In this document: positions 12,801 through 23,900 of the stretch, piece by piece | How the letters are laid out: each line of letters opens with the position of its first letter | How positions within the stretch are numbered: the stretch's first letter is position 1 | DNA from: Xestospongia bergquistia | Lineage: Eukaryota; Porifera; Demospongiae; Haplosclerida; Petrosiidae | Direction of reading: 5' to 3' | Assembly: GCA_963965975.1 (NCBI GenBank) | Contig: OZ014422.1 | Span: 6,303,701 to 6,367,700, forward strand | Length of the DNA stretch: 64,000 nucleotides | Program-made: the position numbers and the translations under genes | Notes under the pieces: model-generated | Told to the model about the DNA's origin: nothing | Seen by the model: the letters and a program-made list of their open reading frames with translations, nothing else | Database searches by the model: none

Positions 12801-14853
12801 ATAAGCATGTTTTTGGTCAGTTTCCAAAGTTTGTTACAGATACCACTAGGATCTGGGACAGTAATCCTTATCCTGGTATGATACGTCTCCAGGGAGGTGA
12901 TTTTATTAATCAAGGACATGTTGAAGTCTACTGTAATGGACAGTGGGGAACAATATGTGATAATGGATTTGGTTCTACTAATGCCAATACTATCTGTAAA
13001 CAACTGGGATATACTGGATATGTTATATATGGTCGCTTTAATAAGTAAAGCTTCCTTTTTTTTCTGATATAACTTCCTTTTTTTCTTAGATCAATCACTA
13101 CTTACCATCCAATATGGATGACATCAATGAAAAGTAACAGTGAAGACACTTGTATAGGAAGTAGTAACTCTTGTCCATCATCTTCATTATATTCATGTAA
13201 TCATAATCAAGATATCAGTATTGAATGCAGTAAGACATATAACAGTAATATGTTAGTGTTACTTAGCTGTTCTGTTTAGCTTATGTCACTTCTCAAGTTA
13301 ATGAAAATGATATTAATTCTTGTGTTGGAGTAACTAATACAACCAGTAAGTTATGATAATTATAAATATAATATTGATGCAAACAATGACTTTAGCTCCT
13401 AATGGTAATGGTGTTGTACGTCTCTATCGTAATGGAGTCACCTCATCCTCTTATTACTATGGTATAGTACAGATATGGTTTAATGGACAGTGGGGTAATA
13501 TCTGTGATGATACTGACTATGATCAATATGAAGCTGATGTCATATGTCATCAGTTAGGATATATTGGAGCCTCTAGTTATCCAAGAAATGAGCAAAAAAT
13601 GTCTATATCATTTCTTTTGTCGAGCCTTGATACATTTGTTTTTTAGGTTTGGACAAGATAATAGCCCAATATTACTGGATAATGTTAACTGTCCTAACAA
13701 CAACTACCTCACTATCTTACAGTGTTCCTACTCTACAACCATTGATAGTGGATGTACTTCTAACTACTATGATGCTACTGTGTCCTGCTGTGAGTTTAAT
13801 CATATTGACACTTAGATTGTATTTATAAAATGTTACAGATTCTACAAGGATCTGGAACAGTAATCCTTATCCTGGTATGATACGTCTTCAGGGAGGTGAC
13901 TTTGTTAATGAAGGACGCGTGGAGGTCTATTGTAATGAACAATGGGGAACAATATGTGATGACGGATTTGGTGCTACTGAAGCATCTGTCATTTGTAGAC
14001 AACTTGGCTACTCTAACTATATCAAATATAAACATCTCCAGAAGTAAGATTTTTATATATAGTATTTAAAATTTTATTATATTAATACTATAGACCTGGT
14101 AATTCTACACAGTCAATATGGTATGATGAACTCCACTGCAGTACTACTACTAGTAATTGTGTTCAGTCCTGTCAACAATGTCCTAATGTTGCATTTCATG
14201 ATTGTAATCATCTTGAAGATGTCACTATTGAATGCAGTAAGTTATACAGAATATTCCATATTATTGTTAATGTTGTTAATTTTATTTAGCCTATGATGGA
14301 AACCAGTCAATAATTACAAGTAATAACACTTGTAAGATCAGTACAAATGTATTAGCTTCTTCCTGTAAGTCTAAATATGTGCATTGTATGTTGTTTTTAA
14401 TGTGTTTTCTTTAACTTTAACACAGCAAAGACAGTATCAGTTGTGTCTGGAGTGGTGCCATCTCTTGTTATATTTCTCTTACTAGTAATTGCTATAATAA
14501 TAGCAGTTGTTTGTGTTAAGAGGAATCATCACAAACAACAATCATCTGATAATCACAATGTTGAGATAGATGTACACTATCATCATCCTACAACAAGTAT
14601 TAAATTTAGTGAGGAGACAACACCCTCAGAAGTATACAGATCACGTTATGAAACTCCTCAACAAACCACTTCAGTTCAGAGTACATCAGAAACATCCATT
14701 TATGATAATGTGGACATTGATGATGACCCTATATCATCTGAACAACAGACTGATCATCCTTATGTTAATGTTAAGTATGATGTTAAACCAACAGGTCCAA
14801 GCATTACTGTGTCACAATCTCATTATTATCCACGTGACACACGTCGCAAATAA
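4793..14853 (+). CDS. SRCR receptor gene B: signal peptide, 16 SRCR domains, TM, tyrosine tail
   Basis: A predicted type I receptor of 2,159 residues in 42 exons. The signal peptide exon is 4793-4859 ([20 protein letters not shown]). Eight five-exon cassettes follow and are listed separately. The last exon, 14426-14853, holds the membrane segment ([16 protein letters not shown]), a KRNHHK stop-transfer and an approximately 105-residue tail with YDNV and YVNV motifs. SRCR domains bind proteins, glycans or microbial ligands outside the cell; the pYxN pattern fits Grb2-type SH2 docking, which is inference. Unlike genes C and D it lacks the two canonical N-terminal SRCR domains and goes straight from the signal peptide to cassette 1. 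All splice phases agree and the spliced length is 6,480 nt. Intron 5544-6958 is unusually long. A poly(A) signal candidate lies near 15003. Confidence 0.85.
4902..7200 (+). other. Gene B SRCR cassette 1
   Basis: Exons a 4902-5100, b 5150-5295, c 5339-5543, d 6959-7098, e 7153-7200. The first domain is divergent ([13 protein letters not shown]) and is not preceded by a linker Cys. Exon d is separated from c by a 1.4-kb intron carrying microsatellites. Confidence 0.85.
6506..6892. repeat. AT and TG microsatellites in the long intron of gene B
   Basis: An (AT)n run lies at about 6506-6537, and an almost pure (TG)n run of 45 units lies at 6803-6892. Both are inside intron 5544-6958, the only long intron of gene B. 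TG runs of this length are mutation-prone and could make assembly length unreliable here. Confidence 0.9.
7252..8217 (+). other. Gene B SRCR cassette 2, with coding TAT expansion
   Basis: Exons a 7252-7465, b 7526-7665, c 7721-7925, d 7977-8113, e 8173-8217. Exon a is 9-12 nt longer than its paralogs: the usual AGAGCTGGATTAGTGAG end is replaced by a TAT/ATT microsatellite that adds a Tyr-His run ([14 protein letters not shown]) while keeping the phase-2 donor. The frame stays open. Confidence 0.8.
8268..9323 (+). other. Gene B SRCR cassette 3
   Basis: Exons a 8268-8472, b 8516-8661, c 8710-8914, d 9091-9230, e 9282-9323. Exon b ends VHC, with donor GTTAGC rather than the usual GTGAGT or GTATGT. 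The linker is [13 protein letters not shown]. Confidence 0.83.
9371..10297 (+). other. Gene B SRCR cassette 4
   Basis: Exons a 9371-9575, b 9627-9769, c 9818-10022, d 10067-10203, e 10250-10297. This is the [15 protein letters not shown] subtype, with a GTCAGT donor after exon d and a YNIQSSST linker. Gene C cassette 10, gene D cassette 5 and the first linker of gene A belong to the same subtype. Confidence 0.85.
10351..11344 (+). other. Gene B SRCR cassette 5
   Basis: Exons a 10351-10555, b 10604-10746, c 10793-10997, d 11108-11247, e 11297-11344. Exon d ends with a weak GTAATG donor. The linker is [15 protein letters not shown]. Confidence 0.82.
11398..12358 (+). other. Gene B SRCR cassette 6
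   Basis: Exons a 11398-11605, b 11649-11791, c 11839-12043, d 12091-12230, e 12293-12358. The near-identical segment shared with gene C begins in this cassette (about 12000 onwards). The linker is longer than usual (22 codons). Confidence 0.83.
12406..13345 (+). other. Gene B SRCR cassette 7
   Basis: Exons a 12406-12610, b 12655-12794, c 12840-13044, d 13090-13229, e 13280-13345. Exon a starts with a divergent strand ([10 protein letters not shown]) instead of [10 protein letters not shown]. It is the near-identical counterpart of gene C cassette 12. Confidence 0.85.
13396..14364 (+). other. Gene B SRCR cassette 8 (membrane-proximal)
   Basis: Exons a 13396-13600, b 13647-13789, c 13839-14043, d 14094-14236, e 14290-14364. 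Exon a ends in a different sequence (PRNEQK) with a GTCTAT donor. Exon d encodes a Cys-rich insertion (QSCQQCP), and linker e leads into the membrane exon. The same subtype is membrane-proximal in all four genes. Confidence 0.85.
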
Positions 14854-15578
14854 CTTCGATTAAAATTGTTGACTTTTATGTGTAAAGTATATAATTGTAA
14901 TAGTTTGTTCATATAGTCCCAGTTGCTGTACTGATTTTTTCCTCTAAACTTTGATCAGCTATTATTACAACTGAAGATATACGATATTATTAGTGTTCTT
15001 ATAAATAAAGTAGACATTGCTGAATGGTATAATGCTTATTTAATGTAGTGTCAATCGATACACATAGTCATATCCACAACAATTTGTTTACATAGAAGCT
15101 CATAATGATTGTCTTAATATATAATAATAACAGCTGTGTTTATATTAGGAAAGTTGTTACAGCTACAAATCAACTAATGATATGTGGACACATCATTTAA
15201 TGATATTAATGTTTAGAATGTATAAATAAAAATACTCAATAACAGAAAATGCAGTTATAGTTTGTAGGTGTTGAGATTAATGTACTTAAAAGTTTATACA
15301 TTTGGAGCTCTATAATAGTTTTGAATAAGTAATAAACAAGCACATTTTCAAACTTGTATTTGTTTTAAAATAAACTAGTACTATTTAGTTATTTTTTAAA
15401 GTGTTCTAATTCAGAGAACCGATGTGTTCTTACTGTTCTATCAGAAGCGCATAAGCGTCCAACTCACTGTTGTTGAATCAAGGCTTAGAACGTATATCCA
15501 AATATAGACATAACTGCTGCATTTTAATAACTTGTGGGCTGTAACTCTTAGTTAGTTGCAAGATTTGAATAGATAAAA

Positions 15579-15654
15579 AATAACAACAAGAGAGTAGTAC
15601 ATTATACTATATATAATTATATATAGTATAATGTACTACTCTCTTGTTGTTATT
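15579..15654. repeat. 76-bp perfect palindrome
   Basis: Arms 15579-15616 and 15617-15654 are exact reverse complements with no spacer; the centre is TATATAATTATATA. One arm is present near 3955-3985 and near 34925-34955. The full inverted form arises where the flank of gene B meets the dispersed block, so it may be a duplication junction, a hairpin-forming element, or an assembly artefact. Confidence 0.9.
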
Positions 15655-16249
15655 ATTAAGACATTAATACACACACCTATCTACTACTCTATTATTATGT
15701 AGCTTATATTATTATTATTATTGATCAGCTCTGTTGTAGAATACATCTAATAAAAATTCAAATTTGATAAAGTAATATATCTTAATATTAATGAGTTATT
15801 TAAGGTAAACAGACTTCTATTGGACAATGATAGTACATGTGTAACTAGCTACAAGTCTGCTTTTTAGAGTCAGTTTACTTACTCTAGTTCCTAGTTATAG
15901 TTATTTCATTTGCACAACATTGTCAGTTGATTGTTGGGTTGGTACATTTGTAAACATTGTTGAATACAACTATTGCTCATGATTTCTCAATTAGTCTTTA
16001 CAATGCATGGCTACTACAACAGTGTGTAGATTGAGAAACATTAGCATTATATTAAAAAGAATGCACCATATATTAGGTGTATTTCTGCCAGCTGTCAAAG
16101 ATGATATAAGTGTTTATTTGTGTAGGTAGGATAGTATGCATAAATATTAGTTTGTCAATGATTTAATGGGTTTTTGTTAGTTTTAGTTAAAAAGATATCA
16201 ATTAAAAGGTGACCCTTCTTGGTCATAAACACATCATTATTATCTGAAG
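15640..16249. repeat. Duplicated copy of the gene D upstream flank
   Basis: It matches about 34930-35607 upstream of gene D, including the segment from TTTGATAAAGTAATATATC through GGTAAACAGACTTC and on to the start-codon context GAAGATGAGAGGTTAT. It leads directly into the decayed receptor copy at 16250. Confidence 0.75.
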
Positions 16250-17530
16250 ATGAGAGGTTATTACAATTTTAAAGTGATAAATTCCACTATGTTTTCTACC
16301 ATTATCTACTATATTATGCATTATCTATTTTAGGTACCGGTATAAATGTGCTAAATTATGAGATAACACTGTCTCTCTTTATTGTTTGTACTATTGGTGT
16401 TGTTGGTAGGTAGTAGCTATACATATCAAGGAAGAGTAGAAATATGTGTTAACAATACATGGGATACTGTGTGTGATGATGACTTTGATAGTAGTGATGT
16501 TAGAGTCGTATGTCATACAAGGTAGTCATAATTGTTTTAGTGAAGATCTGAATGTGAGATATTCTGGAAGTAAAACAGGTTCATTGCTTAAATTAAAGGT
16601 ATATTCTGATTTATTTTGATATCTTTATACAGGAAAATGGTGATGTTCATCTAGTTAGTGGTTCTAATAATGGTTGGTCGTGTAGAAGTATGCAATAATA
16701 ACGTGTGTGGTACATTATGTGATGATTACTGTCATAATAATAATGACCCATCATTCTTTTAATAACATTAATTACAATGTTGAACCACCAGGTCCAAACA
16801 TTACTGTGTGACAGTCTTATTATTGCTAATTGTCCATTTGACAAACGTCACAAGTAACTTTAAAATTGATTGTCATCTTGTACTTGCAAAGTGACTTTAA
16901 CAGTTTGTTTATGTATATTAGGCTTGTTATTTTTATACGTATAACCACCTGCTGTAATTTTTCTGCTTAGGTTTGATTTGATTTGGTTCTTACTCATGAT
17001 AGTTGGTGAAGTGTAATAATATATAATAACTCCTATAAACCACTCTACTTTGGACTACTGACTATATGTATTAGTTATTACATTAAATAATACTAACATC
17101 AATGTATTAGTACAAGAAATGTTTGTCCTACTTCACAAGTCACTAGTTGTTCCCACACTGAAGATACCACTGTAGAATGCAGTCAGTTACAACTATTATA
17201 TCTCATAAAATTTATATTTCTTTTTAGCTTACAATGTACAGTCTTCAAGTACTATCACTAATAACACTTGTATTGATAAACTATCTAATAGGTTATTAAT
17301 ATGTTTATTGTTTATTTTATATTAATTAGTTCCTAATGGTAATGGTGTTGTTTGTCACTATCATTCACCTCATCCTCCTATTACTATGGTATAGAACAGA
17401 TCTATATTAATAGCAATTAGTATATAGTAAGCTATCATCTTTATAGCAATATTAACTATCATATTCAACCAGGAGGTCCACATTACTGTCTCATAATCTT
17501 ATTATTATCCACATCACAATTAGCTCGTTG
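16250..17530 (+). pseudogene. Collapsed SRCR receptor pseudogene
   Basis: Recognisable pieces are a degraded signal exon (from 16250, matching gene D), a first canonical SRCR exon (about 16395-16525) cut off before its end, and part of the second SRCR domain (about 16632-16745) with stops and indels. A receptor tail and 3' UTR follow (about 16755-16920). Then come an exon d plus linker and a truncated exon a (about 17098-17425), and another tail fragment (about 17440-17530). Almost all middle cassettes are gone and no long frame remains. It is a gene D-like receptor that died by internal deletion. Confidence 0.8.
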
Positions 17531-17972
17531 TTTTCTACTTGTAAAGTAACTGAAATCTTTCAATGGCCACTCCTGTGGTGTAGTTAGCATTAGCACATGG
17601 TGAGTTCTTTGCTTGAGCTGTTTATTGCCCCTTAAGATATCTCTCAAGGTTATCTCAATCCAGCCACACTAGATTATTGACACATACATAGTCCCTTATT
17701 TCTTCACTCGTTTATAAGGAACTCAATTGCAATGCATCATAGATAAATCATATTATAATAGTTAAATGGTTTAGTGTAAACAATTTGCTTATCAAATGAG
17801 TTAATCGCTGTTGACACGTTTTCCTCAAAGTTAATGGTTTTTGTTAGTTTAACTAAAAATATTATTTTTGTTAATGCATGCGAAAGAAGTGGTTGTTTAA
17901 ATTATTGAGGCATTTTGTTTATAAACCAGTAACTAACTATCATTTACAGACTACACTAGATCTATTTCAGAG
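17531..17972. other. Intergenic region upstream of SRCR gene C
   Basis: No coding region seen. It is AT-rich; it should contain the gene C promoter, but I recognise no specific element. Confidence 0.5.
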
Positions 17973-20900
17973 ATGACACTCTACTGTATCTCTTTGAGTG
18001 TAGTATTTCTATTGTGCTCTCTGCCACTGTCTGCTGTAGGTAAGGACAGCTAAACATTATATCACTAATTCAGTGAACTTTTTCTTAACTTTTATAGGTT
18101 GTACTACTGGTGTTGTTAGACTGGTAGGTAGTAGCTATGCAAATCGAGGAAGAGTAGAAATTTGTGTTAACAATACATGGGGCACTGTGTGTGATGATTT
18201 ATTTGACAATAGTGATGCTAGAGTTGTATGTCGTCAACTAGGATATTCATCAGGTAATAATATCTACCAATAAAATGTTTTTATTTTATTTTGATTTTTT
18301 ATTCATCAGCTTACACATATTATGGCAGTGCACATTTTGGACAAGGGACTGGTCCAATATGGCTGGATGATCTTAGTTGTTCTGGGTCTGAGTTAACATT
18401 ACTACAATGTTCTCATAGAGGAATAGGTAGTCATAATTGTGGTCATGGTGAAGATGTGAGTGTGAGATGTTCTGGAAGTAAAACAGGTTTGTTGTTTAAA
18501 TTAAAGATATTTTCTCAATTATCTTAATGTCTTTATACAGGAAGTTGTACTAATGGTGATGTTCGTCTAGTTGGTGGTACTGATACCACATCTGGTCGTG
18601 TAGAAGTGTGCACTAATAATACATGGGGTACAGTATGTGATGATAGCTGGGATAATAATGATGCTAAAGTTGTATGTAGAATGTTGAACTATTCTAGTTC
18701 TAGTAAGTATATATACTCCATATATTATGTAATTGTACTTTACTTCAGGTGCTATTGCTAAACGTTATGCTTACTTTGGTCAAGGGAGTGGCTCAATATT
18801 ACTAGATGATGTTCAATGTACTGGTAATGAAGTATCTATCTTCTCTTGTTCTCATAATGGCATTGGGTCACATGATTGTAGTCATAGTGAGGATGCTGGA
18901 GTTGAATGTGGCTGTAAGAATGAAATTATAGTTATCACTATAGTATTATGTTTCTTGTTAGCTGTGGGTGTTGTACGTCTCTATCGTAATGGAGTCACCT
19001 CATCCTCCTATTACTATGGTATAGTACAGATATGGTATAATGGAGAGTGGGGTAATATCTGTGATGACTCCTACTACAATCAATATGAAGCTGATGTCAT
19101 CTGTCATCAGTTAGGATATACTGGAGCTTATAGTTACTCTAGAGCTGGATTAGTGAGGTTAGTTATATACATCTTGTGTAATTAATATTTAATGTTATGT
19201 AGTTATGGCACTGACTATAACCCAATGTTACTGGATGATGTTAACTGTGCTAACAACAATTACCTCACTATCTTACAGTGTTCATTCTCTACATCCATTG
19301 ATAGTGGATGTACTTCCAACTCTTATGATGCTACTGTGTATTGCTGTATGTTTAACTTTTATACATCATTATAAGTTATATTTGTACAGATACCACTAGG
19401 ATCTGGAACAATAATCCTTACCCTAGTATGGTACGTCTCCAAGGAGGTGACTTTGTTAATCAAGGACGTGTTGAGGTCTATTGTAATGGACAATGGGGAA
19501 CAATATGTGATAATGGATTTAGTTCTACTGATGCTCAAACTATCTGTAAACAACTGGGATATAGTGGATATATTAGATATGATCACTTAAATTTGTGAGT
19601 TTATTTAATGTTTTGTATAATCTGTAGTTTATAACTTACTATAGACCTGGTAGTTCCTCTAAATCAATATGGCTAACTAACATGAACAGTTATTCATCAG
19701 ATAAATGTATTAGTTACAGTAACATTTGTCCATCTACTGATGTTAGCAGCTGTAGTCACTCCGAAGATGTCACTGTGGAATGCAGTAAATCAAATACTAT
19801 AAATTGGGTTCATTTATTGTTGTTTAATTTTTGGAAAGCTTTAAATTTGCGGAAATTAACATGCATGAATTTTTAATTCGTGTATTTTAATATAGTGGAT
19901 TCATTGCATTAACCTCTGTGTAAAATTAAGAAATGATAATTAAATGTATGAAATAAACCAAATCTATGGTATTATATTTACTACATGTAGTGTATATATA
20001 TTATTGTTTTTATATTTTAGCTTCATCAAGGTCAAATACAGTGACTCAAAGGACTTGTACAGGTAAATGATTGTCATGTAATTGTATTAGTTATAATGCA
20101 ATTGACCCTTTTCTGTATAGGACCTGCAGGCAATGGAGTTGTACGTCTCTATCGTAATGGAGTCACCTTATCCTCCTATCACTATGGTATAGTACAGATA
20201 TGGTATAATGGACAATGGGGTAATATTTGTGATGACTCATACTACAATCAATATGAAGCTGATGTCATCTGTCATCAGTTAGGATATACTAGAGCCTCTA
20301 GTTACTCTAGAGCTGGATTAGTGAGGTTAGTTATATACATCTTGTGTAATTAATATTCAATGTTATGTAGTTATGGCACTGATTCTAACCCAATGTTACT
20401 GGATGATGTCAACTGTGCTAACAACAATTACCTCACTATATTACAATGTTCTTTCTCTACATACATTGATAGTGGATGTGTTAACAGTAACTCTTATGAT
20501 GCTACTGTGTATTGCTGTATGTTTAACTTTTATCCATCATTATAAGCTATATTTGTACAGATAATACCAGGATCTGGAACAGTAATCCTTACTCTGGTAT
20601 GATACGTCTCCAAGGAGGTGACTTTGTTAATCAAGGACGTGTTGAGGTCTATTGTAATGGACAGTGGGGAACAATATGTGATGATGGATTTAGTTCTAAT
20701 GATGCTCGAACTATTTGTAAACAACTGGGATATAATTATTACTATAGATATGACCATCTCAGGCTGTAAGTTCTGTAAATATTATAGTTTAATTATCAGT
20801 GAAATAGTGACTATCTTCAAATTTTATTTATTTATATTTTATTGCTCTAAAAGGAAAAGTTAAGTGTAATTTTTTTAGTCATGGTAGTTCCAGTCAACCT

Positions 20901-23900
20901 ATTTGGAGTACATACATGTCTAGTTCTTTCTCTGACAAATGTTTTGGTACTAGAAATTCCTGTCCATCAACTTCAGTGACGAGTTGTTCTCACTCTGAAG
21001 ATGTCACTGTGGAATGCAGTAAGTAAGATATTTGTATGTGTAGGCATTCCTCAATCTTTTCTTTAGCTTATAGTACTTCATACAGCAAAGGAAGTAATAC
21101 TAAAACTACTTGCGGTAAGATTGAATAACAACACAGTACAAAGAGATAACACAAACCCAACTAATGATTTGATTGTTATTTTTCACTTTTTATAATATAT
21201 ATATAGGGTTGGGTAATGGTGTCGTACGTCTCTATCGTTATGGAGTCACCTCATCCTCCTATTACTATGGTATAGTACAGATATGGTATAATGGACAATG
21301 GGGTAATATCTGTGATGACTCATACTACAATCAATATGAAGCTGATGTCATCTGTCATCAGTTAGGATATACTGGAGCTTATAGTTACTCTAGAGCTGGA
21401 TTAGTGAGGTTAGTTATATACATCTTGTGTAATTAATATTTAATATTGTGTAGTTATGGCACTGACTATAACCCAATGTTACTGGATGATGTCAACTGTG
21501 CTAACAACAATTACCTCACTATATTACAGTGTTCATTCTCTACATCCATTGATAGTGGATGTACTTCCAACTCTTATGATGCTACTGTGTATTGCTGTAT
21601 GTTTAACTTTTATCCATCATTATAAGTTATATTTGTACAGATACCACTAGGATCTGGAACAATAATCCTTACTCTGGTATGATACGTCTCCAAGGAGGTA
21701 CTTACTCTAATCAAGGACGTGTTGAGGTCTATTGTAATGGACAATGGGGAACAATATGTGATAATGGATTTAGTTCTAATGATGCTCAAACTATCTGTAA
21801 ACAATTGGGATATAATGGATACATTAGATATGATCACTTAAATTTGTGAGCTTATTTAATGTTTTGTATAATCTGTAGTTTATAACTTACTATAGACCTG
21901 GTAGTTCCTCTAAATCAATATGGCTAACTAACATGAACAGTTATTCATCAGATAAATGTATTAGTTACAGTAACATTTGTCCATCTACTGATGTTAGCAG
22001 CTGTAGTCACTCCGAAGATGTCACTGTAGAATGCAGTAAATCAAATACTATAAATTGGGTTCATTTATTGTTGTTTAAATTTTGAAAAGCTTTAAATTTG
22101 CGGAAATTAACATGCATGAATTTTTAATTTGTGTATTTTTAATATAGTGGATTCATTGCATTAACCTCTGTGTAAAATTAAGAAATGATAATTATATGTA
22201 TGAAATAAACCAAATCTATGGTATTATATTTACTACATATAGTGTATATATATTATTGTTTTTATATTTTAGCTTCATCAAGGGCAAATACAGTGACTCA
22301 AAGGACTTGTACAGGTAAATGATTGTCATGTAATTGTATTAGTTATAATGCAATTGACCCTTTTCTGTATAGGACCCGCAGGCAATGGAGTTGTACGTCT
22401 CTATCGTAATGGAGTCACCTCATCCTCCTATTACTATGGTATAGTACAGATATGGTATAATGGACAATGGGGTAATATTTGTGATGATTCTCACTATGAT
22501 CAATTTGAAGCTGATGTCATCTGTCATCAGTTAGAATATACTGGAGCCTCTAGTTACTCTAGAGCTGGATTAGTGAGGTTAGTTATATACATCTTGTGTA
22601 ATTAATATTCAATGTTATGTAGTTATGGCACTGATTCTAACTCAATGTTACTGGATGATGTCAACTGTGCTAACAACAACTACCTCACTATATTACAATG
22701 TTCTTTCTCTACATACATTGATAGTGGATGTGTTAACAGTAACTCTTATGATGCTACTGTGTATTGTTGTATGTTTAACTTTTATCCATCATTATAAGCT
22801 ATATTTGTACAGATAATACCAAGATCTGGAACAATAAACCTTACTCTGGTATGATACGTCTCCAAGGAGGTACTTACTCTAATCAAGGACGTGTTGAGGT
22901 CTACTGTAATGGACAGTGGGGAACAATATGTGATGATGGATTTAGTTCTAATGATGCTCGAACTATTTGTAAACAACTGGGATATAATTATTACTATAGA
23001 TATGACCATCTCAGGCTGTAAGTTCTGTAAATATTATAGTTTAATTATCAGTGAATTAGTGACTATCTTCAAATTTTATTTATTTATATTTTATTGCTCT
23101 AAAAGGAAAAGTTAAGTGTAATTTTTTTAGCCATGGTAGTTCCAGTCAACCTATTTGGAGTACATACATGTCTAGTTCTTTCTCTGACAAATGTTTTGGT
23201 ACTAGAAATTCCTGTCCATCAACTTCAGTGACGAGTTGTTCTCACTCTGAAGATGTCACTGTGGAATGCAGTAAGTAAGATATTTGTATGTGTAGACATT
23301 CCTCAATCTTTCCTTTAGCTTATAGTACTTCATACAGCAAAGGAAGTAATACTAAAACTACTTGCGGTAAGATTGATTAAAAGCACAGTACAAAGAGATA
23401 ACACAAACCAAACTAATAATTTTCTTGTTATTCTTCACTTTTATATAAAGGGTTGGGTAATGGTGTTGTACGTCTCTATCGTTATGGAGTCACCTCATCC
23501 TCCTATTACTATGGTATAGTACAGATATGGTATAATGGACAGTGGGGTAATATCTGTGATGATTCTCGCTATGATCAATATGAAGCTGATGTCATCTGTC
23601 ATCAGTTAGGATATACTGGAGCCTCTAGTTACTCTAGAGCTGGATTAGTGAGGTTAGTTATATACATATTGTGTAATTAATATTTAATGTTATGTAGTTA
23701 TGGTACTGATTCTAACCCAATGTTACTGGATGATGTCAACTGTGCTAACAACAACTACCTCACTATTCTACAGTGTTCGTTCTCTATATACATTGATAGT
23801 GGATGTGTTAACAGTAACTCTTATGATGCTACTGTGTATTGCTGTATGTTTAACTTTTATCCATCATTATAAGCTATATTTGTACAGATAATACCAGGAT

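Larger units (their letters stand above)
11990..15588 (+). repeat. Segmental duplication, copy in gene B
   Basis: From the end of cassette 6 through the tail exon and 3' flank, this matches 30710-34310 at a constant offset of 18,733 bp from 12293 to 14853, with only scattered substitutions in exons, introns and UTR. It is a recent duplication or gene conversion of about 3.6 kb. Confidence 0.85.
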
